Of a stretch of DNA of 64,000 bases, positions 9,778 through 19,587 are shown piece by piece. The stretch lies in the NCBI GenBank assembly GCA_001599595.1, contig BCHH01000009.1, forward strand, positions 112,099 to 176,098, read 5' to 3'. This DNA is from Beverwykella pulmonaria. Taxonomy: Eukaryota; Ascomycota; Dothideomycetes; Pleosporales; Melanommataceae. Under the pieces are notes generated by a model. That model saw only the letters and a program-made list of their open reading frames with translations, ran no database searches and had not been told where the DNA came from. The number at the start of each line of letters is the position of its first letter. The first letter of the stretch is position 1. Both the position numbers and the translations under genes were made by a program.

Positions 9778-11001
9778 ATGGACGCGCCCTCTGCGCAACT
9801 CCACCTGGAAATCCGGGACGCCGTCGTGCGCTCGCTCGCCACACGCCGTCCGCTGCTCCACCATCTCAACGCCGACACATCGTGGCTGCTGCAGATCCCG
9901 CGGCCGGCGTCCGCTGTCAAGCATGGCAGTCGTGTCTATTACAACATCCTGATCGACCCCTGGTTTGTGGGCGGCCAGTCCGATGTCGCACGCTGGTTCT
10001 CGCAGCAGTTCCATGCGATTGAGAGTGCGGTGAAGAGTGTCGCCGAGGTGGAAGAGCTGGCGAGACAGATCGAGATACTCGCTGGAGGGCTGAGGTTGGG
10101 GAGACGGAAGGGCGGCAAGGATAGGGACGGGGACGTGGACACGCTTCTGGATGCGGTGGCGGTTAGCCACGAGTTCACAGATCATTGCCACAAGGAAACG
10201 CTATTGGAGGTGCATCCCAATGTGCCTATCTTCGCCACCGAGGTTTTTATATCCCCTCCCAACCCCACATCGGGACTGCGCAGCGAGGAAGGCTAATCAA
10301 AGTCCCAGCAAGCCACACAGCTGATAACCTCCTTCTCGCACTTTCGCACTGTCATCACCACCCCAACCTTCACGGCAGAATCCCCAGACTGGCGCGACTA
10401 CTCTCTCCTTCCGCTGCCCTCCTGGCTCTCCATCTCGCGCCTTACCGCCCCGAAAGACGCCCTCTTCTACCACTCCGCGCTCCTCATCACCTTCGCCACA
10501 CACCCTTTCCTCCCCAGCACGCCTCGAAAGCGATCCTCGCTTTTGATCAACGGTGATGACTACGAACCTGCATCCGACTCGTCCACTTCCGATGCTGCCG
10601 AATGCGTCGTCTATACTCCGCACGGGATATCTCACACGGCTTTGACGCCAATCGCCCTTGCCGACCCGCCGCTACATACGCTGGCCTTCCTGCATGGGCT
10701 GCACGATGTGTCCATTGGCGCCGCCCAGCAACTCAATCTCGGTGCGAAGAACGGCCTACTCGCTCAGCGGACCCTGCGTGCGAAATATTGGATCGCGACG
10801 CATGACGAGGTGAAGAAGGGTGGGGGAATGATTAGCTGGTTCCTGAGAAGAAAGATTTGGACACTGGAGGATGCGTTGAGGGAGGCGAGGGCCGAGTTGG
10901 AGGAGGATGGGAGTACTAGGATGGGGAATAGCGAGGAAGATGAGTTTGGGGATGTGAGGTTTGAGGAGGTGGGAAATGGGGAGAGTAGGGCCTTGGAGTG
11001 A
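9778..11001 (+). CDS. Metallo-beta-lactamase-like fungal protein
   Basis: Two exons (9778-10242 and 10309-11001) joined in phase 0 encode 385 residues. The intron is 66 bp and ends in CCCAG. The start at 9778 was chosen because the homology-like sequence begins there; the frame stays open 46 residues further upstream without recognisable content. Residues 131-138 read HEFTDHCH, the counterpart of the metal-binding HxHxDH motif of the metallo-beta-lactamase fold. It is preceded by strand-like DTLLDAVAVS and followed by NVPIFAT, the normal context. A second half contains YTPHGI and DPPLHTLAFLHGLHD, probable later metal or substrate loops. The first His of the classic HxHxDH is replaced in spacing, so the metal site may be atypical. 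Substrate is unknown. The C-terminal 50 residues are acidic and disordered. Confidence 0.8.
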
Positions 11002-11821
11002 GGAGAAGATGATTATACCCGTTTGATTTTGAAGAGTACGGCGTGTTTAGCAATCGAGGGAAAGTCATACACATATTCGGCGAGTGCATATTTACTAATT
11101 TATGTTCGCAAGAGCATGATCGTACCTTATTGAGCCTTCTTACATTGACGTCATATGTCCCAAATCCGAGTGAGAATCAATGGGATTTGCACAGCCACCA
11201 CACTATCGAATACTATATATTCGATTATTGTAGTACCATCAGTCTACCCTGGCCTTCCCATTTCAGCTTACCCCAATAGCGTGTTCCCCTTTATTCTTCC
11301 AATTTATTTCGGCTTACCTCAGACGCTAGGGACGATGGACCTCACATGAAACCAACCCAGAAGTAGATTACGAAGGAATCTTTTAATGATTCTAAAGAAC
11401 AGACGTTGGTCGTACGTATACGGGTTATTGGCAAGACAAATGACGATGTGCTTCACTAAAATTAGGTGGTGTCCCTCCGACTACCGAACGGAATACGAAG
11501 TAGCTGCAACAGTATCAAGAAGTGCTGGTGTTCATTGAATGTAGAGGAGGGGTATTGGCAATATTCACGATGGCAGTGCTGTCGAGACACTCCATGGGTG
11601 GTGGGAGCGCTCCCTAGAGTTATTGCTAATGGATACGGGATCTGAAGGTAAATTCGAGTGCATGGGTATTTAGATATTCGCGTCTATATATATTGGTCAG
11701 TATTTCCCAACTTCGAGGCTCTATCTTCGTTCATTAAGCGCCATATCTTGACAACCAAATTAGCTAACCACCGTCAACACACTTGCTTTATTCGTTCCTC
11801 TCTTTTGGGGGGTTCCACATC
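11002..11821. other. Intergenic; promoter of the small secreted protein
   Basis: AT-rich, without a supportable gene. A TATATATA run at 11685-11692 lies about 130 bp before the ATG at 11822 and could be its TATA element. Confidence 0.5.
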
Positions 11822-12331
11822 ATGAAGACACAGATCCTCGCCTTTCTGACCTTTGCCCTCACGCCGCTCGTACACAGCAGCGTCGTCTTCTCCCTCTCCA
11901 CACTGCCAAACGGACAAGGAGTGAGAGTATCATGGGTGGTTGATCGTTGGAAGTGCCGTACGTCATTTCTTCTTGAACCTTCCATACCAGCGTTCTCCTA
12001 TTTGTTTAGAGTTTAGGGAACTTGTGGGGAGAGAGAGGGAGGTTGACGCCTTTCGGACACAGATGATCTCGCAATCGACAACTTCGACAACCAAGCTTCG
12101 TGGGCGTTGGTTGATGTTGGATTGGCGAATGGGTGTGAGTTGTACGAGTAAGTTTTCCCCGTCCTCCGCATTCCCCCGCCGCTTTCTCATTGGATTAAAC
12201 GTAGTAATAACAATTGTACTGGAACCTCGGTCTTCATCGAGAAGAACAACTCGAATATACTTGGACCTGGACCGGTCAATCTCACTGATGTGGGGTTCGA
12301 TAAGATGGCGAGTAGTTTCGAGTGTTTTTGA
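11822..12331 (+). CDS. Small secreted cysteine-containing protein, crystallin-like
   Basis: No long open frame shows this gene. Three exons (11822-11957, 12063-12147, 12205-12331) join in frame to give 115 residues. Residues 1-18 are a clear signal peptide (hydrophobic core ILAFLTFALTPLV). The mature part has four cysteines at 45, 70, 78 and 114, enough for two disulfides. The pattern CELYDNNNCTG, then NLTDVGFDKMASSFEC, resembles the beta/gamma-crystallin-like or peptidase-inhibitor I36-like secreted proteins common in fungi. NCTG and NLT are potential N-glycosylation sites. Intron 2 has a standard donor (GTAAGT) and acceptor; intron 1 (105 bp) is less certain at its acceptor. The role may be apoplastic or effector-like, but that is inference from size and secretion only. 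Confidence 0.72.
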
Positions 12332-12552
12332 TTAGGCTTGCGAGGGGGATCGGAACTTGGTCAGGATAGACATGATGTTGATGTTGAGTTGGTGTTGTAA
12401 TACAAAGTTAGCGCATATTGAAGGATATAATGGAGATAATGGTAGTATTGTACCACAATCGTATATATCATAAAATTCTTGCAATGCAATCTCTAATATT
12501 CCAGCAGAGTGAATCCGAGTCCCTAGAGTTCTACTAAAGCGTTAAAAAAGAA

Positions 12553-12940
12553 GGAAAAACACCCTCGAAGTTCGAATTACTCACCATTAATACGAGCCGA
12601 GGTCGACTCCTCACCCTCCCCAATGTTTGGCAACATCAAGTCCATCCCTTCTCACTCGCCGGCCCTACCAAGCCCAGCCACCACAAAATCCTCGCAATGT
12701 TCCTCATCAACCCGTATCTCACGATGCTATCCACGGCCAACGTTCCCCCTTAGCGTAAAAAGAGGTGCGCAAATGAGGTCAGTTTGCTAAGCTGCCCGAA
12801 GAGCTGTTCGAGATGACCATTGAGCGAGTGCAAGGGTTTCCGATGAGTTGGGATGAGGCGATTGAGGTAAGAGAGAGAGGCTGATGGACAAAAGTGAGGG
12901 CGTGGACGAGGATGTTAATGCCGCAATAGCAAGGTACGTT
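12553..12940 (+). pseudogene. 3' fragment of a DUF4246-family gene, cut by a MITE
   Basis: Conceptual translation shows the C-terminal signature of fungal DUF4246 proteins: GRLLTLPNVWQHQV, then KILAMFLINPYLTM and STANVPP, then after a stop and frame change LPEELFEMTIERV and FPMSWDEAIEVRE. The expected spacing and order are kept, but the frames differ and a TAG interrupts the block near 12752. Only this 3' part is present. The hAT MITE starts directly after it at 12941, inside or just at the end of the old reading frame. Confidence 0.7.
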
Positions 12941-13544
12941 CAGCGTGGTAATCAGTACGTAGTACGGTCGTAAGTTACGGCACCGTAGCTGCTTTGTAAG
13001 CCGTACGTACGTACAGGCAGTTGAGTACGTATGGTTATGGGGCGTACCGTAGGTGATTTTCAATTCTACGCGTTTATGGTACCGTAAATATGGTTGTAGT
13101 TTTCGCGTATAAGTGCCTACATAGGCGATTGTTTGGTGTTGTGAAAGCTTGTTTTTGGAGTAGTCCTAAAGCGGTTAGCGAAGCAAGCCTCCTCTTCCTC
13201 CACAAGTAGCGCGTTGCCTTACAACTCAGTGGGTTTGAAACGCCCTGGAAAATTGCTTTGGTGGAGCTACAATCAAAGCAATACAACTACAGAAAAACTG
13301 GCTACAAAACAAGGCTGTAGAGAGTCATCTTATCAAACTTCGCGCCTACATTTCGCGCCAAGACTAAAACACCCGTATACGGCGTATACGGTGGTCTCCG
13401 TACGTACGTACAGAGGTGCNNATTTGGATCCGTAAGCTCATCTCATCCTACAGGTGCCGTACGTACGTACAGAGGTGCTAATTTGGACCGTACAGCTTCT
13501 TCAAATACTACGGATATACGGTGTACGTACGGATTACCACGCTG
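12941..13544. mobile_element. 604-bp hAT-type MITE with 8-bp target duplication
   Basis: The left end CAGCGTGGTAATC and right end GATTACCACGCTG are inverted repeats (seen with similar flanking CGTACGTA repeats inside). The direct repeat GGTACGTT flanks it at 12933-12940 and 13545-13552. The interior is filled with CCGTACGTACGTAC palindromes and carries a partly duplicated segment around 13398-13490. Two undetermined bases (N) lie at 13420-13421. Compared with the second copy of that segment, they are probably TA. No transposase is encoded. It resembles the element at 992-1479 in termini, duplication length and CGTA-rich content. Confidence 0.85.
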
Positions 13545-13552
13545 GGTACGTT

Positions 13553-14047
13553 CTAATCTTCTAGGGTCTCAGGCTTTTTTATGAAAATAACCTTTTGTGC
13601 ACGGGCGGGACGAGACACAATTTGCTGACTTTTCACCGGAGACGTTTGACTTCTATGAGCATTAAATGTAGCTGCTACAAAGACAGACATATATATATAT
13701 ATTGCGCTTTGAAGCATCAACTCGGTCACAATGATTGGCTGAAATAGATTTGTATCCTTCAACCTGAGTGTGGATGCTTCCGCCTTTAATGGTCTTGTAC
13801 ATTGTGCTTCCGTGGTGAAGTGTAGGTACGGGAGCAGCAAGAGTACTTCACCACTAGTTCAGAATGCTTCTCCCGTTCGTACAAACTTCACGCTAATTTG
13901 ACGGCTTCATTTTAGAGCTATATATCATATTTTAACTTCGGATTGACTTTAATAGCTTGTAAAAGTAAGAGTAAAAAGGAAACTTACAGTGGCTAGGTAT
14001 TAAGGTTTTGGGTAGAAACTGAGGTAGGACTAGCTGTAGCTGCTATC
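13553..14047. other. AT-rich gene-free stretch
   Basis: Contains a short (AT)n run near 13690. No gene is supported. Confidence 0.5.
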
Positions 14048-14917
14048 CTAACACCACATTTCAGTCTTTATGCTTGATAGCCAAATGGCCTGGTTCGGGT
14101 ATTCGTCCAAGGCTATCCGCACATATTCGTGCCAATCATCATTCCAACCACCGTTGCAAAATGTAGCGGTGGAATATTCCCAGTAAATAGGATACCACGA
14201 CGCAAACTCCCAGTCAATGATGACTGGTTCCCCATCGGGCTGCACCATAACATTCTTCCTTTGGAAATCGTTGTGAGTGAAGACGGGAGAGTTATTGCCG
14301 CGAAGGACAGTCGGCAGGGCATGTTGGTAATACCGGGTCTTGTGGGCCATCCGCTCGCCGGTTTCGAGGGAGTAGATTCGAATAATGCAGTCGATCAGCC
14401 CGTCCTCAGTCGCAAAAGATGTCTTGACTTCGTGGGTACCCTGCGTCGCAGAGAACATGTCGTCGAGTGGAGGTCCGCCGGCAATATTGCCGAAGTAACC
14501 CGGGTGCTGCAATTGTCGGAGCTGATCGAAGTAGGTCCGGAGGGTTCGGGCGATAGCAGCCTTGCGAACGTGGTCCAGGCTGCCCCACAAGTTCAGAAGC
14601 GTCGTACCCGGTATATACTGCATCAAAATATATGTGATGACGCGCTGCTTCTCTTGACGTTGATAGATAGCGTAGACCCTTGGGACTGCCACCGTCGTGC
14701 TCTTTGCCACGTACAGCATGTTATGGGCCTCGATGGGGTGGACAAGAGTGCCAAATTTGATCACGAAGCTCTGTTGCACTCTTACGAGACGAGAGCCGGT
14801 AGATTGATGCAGTAAGACTTCGGAGCCGTCGATATCCTCCGGGGTTGGCAAAGGATTGAGATAGTCTTGAGACTGGTCCACGAACAGTACGTTGTATGAC
14901 GCTAACGGTGTCATCAT
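14048..14917 (-). CDS. Aminoglycoside-phosphotransferase-like kinase
   Basis: A single-exon protein of 289 residues with the APH/choline-kinase-like fold common in fungi. The glycine-rich N-lobe is short: LVRVQQSFVIKFG supplies the ATP-binding lysine. YILMQYIPGTTLLNLW is the hinge. FTHNDFQRKNVMV near residue 217 is the catalytic loop (HxDxxxxN), and VIIDWEFASWYP near 237 is the DFG-equivalent metal-binding segment. All key residues are intact, so it is likely active. Fungal members of this expanded family mostly have unknown small-molecule substrates. Two ATG codons are adjacent at the start. It sits alone between a MITE region and a retroelement, a setting typical of accessory genes. Confidence 0.87.
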   Translation of the reverse strand: MMTPLASYNVLFVDQSQDYLNPLPTPEDIDGSEVLLHQSTGSRLVRVQQSFVIKFGTLVHPIEAHNMLYVAKSTTVAVPRVYAIYQRQEKQRVITYILMQYIPGTTLLNLWGSLDHVRKAAIARTLRTYFDQLRQLQHPGYFGNIAGGPPLDDMFSATQGTHEVKTSFATEDGLIDCIIRIYSLETGERMAHKTRYYQHALPTVLRGNNSPVFTHNDFQRKNVMVQPDGEPVIIDWEFASWYPIYWEYSTATFCNGGWNDDWHEYVRIALDEYPNQAIWLSSIKTEMWC

Positions 14918-15560
14918 GAATATCTAAGTGGGAAACAAAATTTTTGTTGAGAGCTAGAAAGGGCTTGTCGCTAGTGAACTACTATGAAAGGCAGTATGTT
15001 AGTCTTTCAGACGTAGAGCCCTTACCAGCAGGGTCGTTCTAGTGCCGCATTTAGCGCCGTGCAGCCCGTGCTCTAGCGCCGCCAGACATGTACATCACAT
15101 GACTTCCGCTTGCGGTTAGTCTTGGGTAAGGCTCACCTAATAGCTTGGCGCTGGACTCCCGAAACCCTTCAACTCCACGAAAAGAAAGATAAAGATAAAC
15201 GCCTTGTTGAGTATACCAAAAACTTTCATTCTAATTTATTGAATCGTGATCCCTTCAGCTCAGGATATTTACACATATACAATACATACTGTGCTATGGT
15301 CTCATTTCACTGCTCTATTTTGACTCCGTCATGCTCCGACTACTGTATTTGTTCTTTCAAATATATGCTTATAATACAGAGATAGAAAGACTCTTACACA
15401 CCACCTACTTAGAAGCTGTTTATCGTTGGAAATTGAGCAGCGCTTCCATAACGGCTCCCAGAGAATTGGCTCTGTCTCTAGGGAATTAGATGCGCTACAG
15501 TTTCCGCAACCATCACGAAACGTTAGAAGAATCTGTTATCTCTTTGCTACTATCGGCGAG
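14918..15560. other. Intergenic, no gene seen
   Basis: Short unsupported frames. Two similar GC-rich words (CTAGTGCCGC and CTCTAGCGCCGCC) near 15040-15080 may be remnants of a repeat. Confidence 0.4.
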
Positions 15561-15710
15561 TGTGGGAAGGAAGTCAAGGTTCTATTTTCTATGTGTGTGT
15601 GTGTGTGAGTGAGAGAGGGAGGGAGAGAGAGAGAGAATTTATTAACAGTGAGGGCAGGGCAGGGCATTCACCTTAGGCACGTGAGCGAGGTATTCTAGCG
15701 CCTTCCAACA
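15561..15710 (-). repeat. Left LTR (3' LTR in element orientation)
   Basis: 150 bp with TG..CA ends. It contains a TGTGTG run followed by a GAGAGA run absent from the partner copy. Confidence 0.7.
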
Positions 15711-15969
15711 GTCCTCTGCCATTCCCAAGGCCTGAACGGTGATTGTTCCTTGCAGGTTTCTGATCCGGCTGTCCTTCGCATAGTAATGTCAAATTGCTGG
15801 GGAAGAATTAGGACTCTTAGGTCAGGTAGCACCCTCAGGTGGAGTAGCACCGGTCAATCGGTGGAAGTTAGCGCTAGTCGGCGAGTAGCACTCTTAGGTG
15901 AAGTAGGGCACTTGGGCCAGGACGTTCGGGTATCGTAATCAGAGTAGGAAATAGTGTAGATGATAGACG

Positions 15970-16821
15970 CTAGGCGTAGATAATACCGTCGGCTATAGCA
16001 AGGGCTGCTGCTGTCGTCCCTTGCTTAGCCCACTCAGGACGTTTCTCTAGGTAGAGCTTCCAGCAATCCTCTACAGAGTGAGGCTTGCCGTTGCAGTTGC
16101 AGCACTGCTTAACAGGGTGTTTCTTGTAGCAACGCTTGCAGGTGACGTTGTTGTTGCTGTTGTTAAGGCCAAGAGTGCCAAAGGATTAAGCGAAGTCGTT
16201 ATCACGTATGCGCCGATAGTGCTCTTGGAGAGTGTTGAAGCTTCCTTAAACGTTGGGGGGACTTTCTGCATGCTCCACGTCTGAATAACAGGCTTAAAGT
16301 GAGCGGGGAGAGTTTTTGTAAGACAGAGGAGAGCGCGTTTTTCTGAGGTAAGTTCAACCTTCGTACAATCGATCCTGTCGTTAAGGATCTTGATGTGTAA
16401 CAAGTAGGCGTCCATAGCGCTGGTAGGGCCACTTCCAGGGGGGACTAAGCGTAGCATAGCTAGACAAGGCCGGGTCGTAGTAGTCGTACTTGAGTGTAAA
16501 TAGCTCCCGCATAAGGCAGAAGAATTGAGCGTCGCCAGGGGGCTCACAGATATCTCGGAGCTTGCTCATGAGCTTGTAGCCATCGTTGAAGTGATCGTCG
16601 TGAAGTTTACGTTTGATATCGAGAGAGAGGGTGAGTGTAATGTGATTAGCGGCCTCCTCTACGCGCTCTTTCCACTCAGCTGCGTCGCCATCGGTGGTTT
16701 TGTTGTACGCAGCCTGCGTGTATTTCCATAGCTACTTGTTGCGCAGGAGAGCGCGTACGTCGATAAGCCACGTAGGCCAATTCTCTTGTGTAAGAGTGGC
16801 AATCTTAACGATTTCGTTCAT
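15970..16821 (-). pseudogene. Copia gag polyprotein remnant
   Basis: From the ATG at 16821 the frame reads a UBN2-type gag start (TQENWPTWLIDVRALLRNK). It meets a TAG at about 16732-16734, continues in the same frame (AAEWKERVEEAANHITLTL, GYKLMSKLRDIC), then shifts frame near 16430 into LTKTLPAHFKPVIQTW and TFKEASTLSKSTIGAYV. It shifts again to CKRCYKKHPVKQC and SVEDCWKLYLEKRPEW, which is the zinc-knuckle region. One stop and two frameshifts make it inactive. The order of blocks matches Copia gag. Confidence 0.8.
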
Positions 16822-16971
16822 AGTGACAGGCAGCGGGTAGCGACAGCAAGGTCGAGATTTGTGAATAGCGCAGAGAGCGATAGTGACAGTAAAGTCGAAG
16901 GGGTAGCGACAGTGAGGTCGAAGCCAAGAAGTGTAGCGGAAGCTATGAGGGCGTCATAACCGGTCGGCGAG

Positions 16972-17086
16972 TGTGGGAAGGATGTCAAGGTTATATTTTC
17001 TATGTGTGTGTGTGAGGATTTACATACAGTGAGGGCAGGGCATTCACCCTTGGCAAGTGAGTGAGGTATTCTAACGCCTTCCAACA
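16972..17086 (-). repeat. Right LTR (5' LTR in element orientation)
   Basis: 115 bp, same ends as the left copy but shorter in the GT/GA-rich middle. Confidence 0.7.
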
Positions 17087-17147
17087 ATTTCCCTCCTCGG
17101 AACACACAAACCAAGACTCTCCTTTTTAAATATCCACGCTTTTCAAC

Positions 17148-17663
17148 ATGTCGTGCTATCCCATCTACCTCGTTGAGTATTTAGGAGTCCCGCGGAATCA
17201 TCATGCAATCTTCGTGGCAACACACGAAGATGAATCTGGCATTCTCTTCCATGTCCGAGGCGATATCCAGAATGGCATGCAATACGAGAGCAGACAAATA
17301 CCACAGAAGCCCGACGTTTCCAACGCTTTCGTGCTAAAATCGCAGTTAGGATGGGTCAGGGTGGAGGACTTGTCTCGCATCGATCCCATCTGCCGCGCCA
17401 ACCCTCCTCCCGCAAAGCAATTCAACGGACACAAACGGATCAACCCGAATCAACCTCTCCGACGTTGCCAGGAGTGGACAAGCGAGACCATTGGGAGTCT
17501 CAGGGCCGAAGGCGTTCTTCTAAACGCCACGAGCTCTGCCGCTGGCGGCTCGTCAAACATTGCTGTGAGCTCCAGCGGGGGCCATTCTACGGCCGCACCG
17601 AGTCACAGGACTGAGCCTAGGGACGGAGAATCCAGAGATGGTTGCTCCAGTACTCAGGAGTAG
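17148..17663 (+). CDS. Conserved fungal hypothetical protein
   Basis: An intronless 171-residue protein. Residues 1-125 look like a compact globular domain: YLVEYLGVPRNHHAIFVAT, then HVRGDIQNGMQYESR, LGWVRVEDLSRIDPIC, and the distinctive NPPPAKQFNGHKRINP and PLRRCQEWTSETI. This pattern, with a conserved His early, Q/N in the middle and CQEW near the end, recurs in uncharacterised fungal proteins. The fold recalls NlpC/P60-like papain domains with H and C positions, but I cannot assign a reaction. The C-terminal 45 residues are Ser/Gly-rich and disordered. It begins 62 bp beyond the retroelement LTR, so its promoter may lie partly in transposon sequence. Confidence 0.75.
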   Translation: MSCYPIYLVEYLGVPRNHHAIFVATHEDESGILFHVRGDIQNGMQYESRQIPQKPDVSNAFVLKSQLGWVRVEDLSRIDPICRANPPPAKQFNGHKRINPNQPLRRCQEWTSETIGSLRAEGVLLNATSSAAGGSSNIAVSSSGGHSTAAPSHRTEPRDGESRDGCSSTQE

Positions 17664-18483
17664 TGCGCGGGGAAAGAAAGCCTCGGCTATTATAGGGGTA
17701 TTACGAACAATCTTCAGTTACTCTCAGAACACCATATACACAACCGAGCGTCTCTAGAGCAACCTCAGGCTGCTGGGGAATGGAGGTATTACGAGGTGGA
17801 GACCCGTGCACACCGCCCTAGGATATATAAGCGCTACCTTGTACCCAAATAGATCCCCATCGAATCCAACTTTGTTCATCGAGCACCACTTTAGTCAGCT
17901 TGCGCTCCTTGAGCGGCTCTTAGTCTCTGGATCATTACAGTTAACTATCGCTTCCTCTTTCTCCTCCTTCTCCAAGAAAAGCACTCCCATTCGAGATTCA
18001 TATCCATGGCGTCGTTCCAGCCCACCCTCAATCCCTAACGTGCATTAGGAGAGCGATTTAGCCTCGAGCTCGTCTTTATATAATCAGAATTAGGCACGGA
18101 ATAGGAGTCGATACTCGCTTCTGATACCATTAGATATGCGAACGATACGTAGGAAGAGGGGTCGGACGTATATCTAGACTTATAAGGCATGGAAATCACG
18201 AGCAATGATGGGAAAAGGCCCTATCAAGTGCTGGTGCTCGGCGTGACATTTGCCATTATCGTTCTATTTATGTGTACCATGAGCCTTGTTCAAGCCCCAA
18301 GGGTGAATGGGACTTAAGTTTGCAAGAACCCAGGAACCCAAACTACAGGAATATAAATAGCTCGCATTTAGGGTGACAGGGTGTTTAAGCTTTCACACTG
18401 ACTCCGTAGTCTTTGAAGCAATGACTAGTGCAATGGACTATCTCTTCACCATTTTGTTAAGGTGTTACTAAAGGCTTTGAAAG
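17664..18483. other. Intergenic, no gene seen
   Basis: Moderately AT-rich with several fragments of open frame. Nothing is recognisable. Confidence 0.4.
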
Positions 18484-18609
18484 AAAATCATTAACATGAG
18501 TTTGGACAAGTAGGCAGAAGGCGAGAAAATCATTAACATGAGTTTGGACAAGTAGGCAGAAGGCGAGAAAATCATTAACATGAGTTTGGACAAGTAGGCA
18601 GAAGGCGAG
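18484..18609. repeat. 42-bp unit tandemly repeated three times
   Basis: Three copies of a 42-bp unit (18484-18525, 18526-18567, 18568-18609), beginning AAAATCATTAACATGAG and ending GCAGAAGGCGAG. By eye the copies are identical, indicating recent amplification. No coding function is apparent. Confidence 0.95.
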
Positions 18610-19452
18610 AGAAAAATAATTGGAAAATGACCTTATAAGACCGGATTCGATTGAACTTGATTGGAACAGATACGCATCTAGGTACTATACTACCTCTCGA
18701 TCCAATGGGGACAACGCGCAAAGAACGAGACAAACAAGCGACAAGAGAAGGACAGCATGGACAAATTAACTGGACCAAGAGTGAAACACACGCCTCGCTA
18801 ACGATATGTAACCGCAAATATCTTTATAGGAATATAGATACGTTCCGTCGTCATTACGATGGTACCATTTCCGGTGTTGGGAACTCCAGTACCAATAACA
18901 ACCGAAGTTCCACCAAAGCCCCACTGAGGACCTCATGAGTTTAACCCATTACAATTAATAAAGGTAACTTAGTACCTTATTTCTCTTTTACTTGCTAGAA
19001 AGAGTCTTTTTTGGGTTTTGCCATTGGGAATGGATATGTAGCTGTAAGCAGGAGTGAGGACAAGGGAGGGTATAAAGAAGTGTATTGTATGTTTGTGCGT
19101 GTATGTATGTGTGTATGTGTGTGAGATATGTACAGCTGATATATATATATATGACGGACTGGTTAGTCGGTGGCATATCCACGTGACGGTAGTGTCCTGC
19201 TTACAGTAGCAGACATAAAGAATATGTGAGAGAGAAAGGAGATAACTAACCAAAAAGGGTAGGGCAGCACTACTCTATAGCAGCTAACATTTAGTTAATG
19301 CAAGTGAACTAAAGAGTACGTGGCATTTAATTTAGAAACTCCGAGCTAGCTTCTAGGGACTGCCATATTGCATGACTAGCCCAGTTCTGAGCCATCCTGA
19401 AATCTACGACAAGGATTGTCCAGGATTTCTATAATTGGGCGGGCTTGTCATG
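18610..19452. other. Gene-free stretch with simple repeats
   Basis: Contains a GTAT/GTGT-rich run near 19088-19125 and an (AT)n run at about 19138-19152. No supported gene. Confidence 0.5.
19128..19212. repeat. Dispersed repeat, copy 1
   Basis: The sequence ATGTACAGCTGATATATAT, then GACGGACTGGTTAGTC and ACGTGACGGTA, recurs at 32316-32400 with a few substitutions and a shorter AT run. It is probably a piece of a transposon or LTR. Confidence 0.75.
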
Positions 19453-19587
19453 GGTACTGTATTCTACAGTACCCCCCGAACGACAAGCCTAATAGGTACT
19501 GTACTCTACAACATAGTACCCTCCGAACGACGAGCCTGAAAAGTACTGTACTCTACGGTACAGTATCCTCCGAACGACGAGCTCGGC
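19453..19587. repeat. Imperfect ~45-bp tandem repeat, three copies
   Basis: Three diverged copies of a unit built from GTACTGTACTCTAC, a short variable part, and CTCCGAACGACGAGCCTG. The copies differ by substitutions and small indels, so the array is older than the one at 18484. Confidence 0.75.

Larger units (their letters stand above)
15561..17086 (-). mobile_element. Gag-only Copia-type LTR element, decayed
   Basis: Two direct repeats bound the element: 15561-15710 and 16972-17086. Both start TGTGGGAAGG and end CCTTCCAACA, so they have TG..CA ends and short inverted termini like LTRs. They differ by a GT-rich/GA-rich expansion in the left copy. The interior encodes only a gag-like protein on the minus strand; I find no protease, integrase or reverse transcriptase. 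It is therefore non-autonomous. No matching 5-bp target duplication is visible beside the LTRs, and the shared CGGCGAG before both copies leaves the exact left edge open. Confidence 0.72.

Noticed and set aside
10185..10805. Several frames overlapping the metallo-beta-lactamase-like gene
   Set aside because: Shadows of the two real exons.
15561..15710. GA-rich and GT-rich microsatellites as independent features
   Set aside because: They lie inside the LTR and explain its length difference from the other copy.
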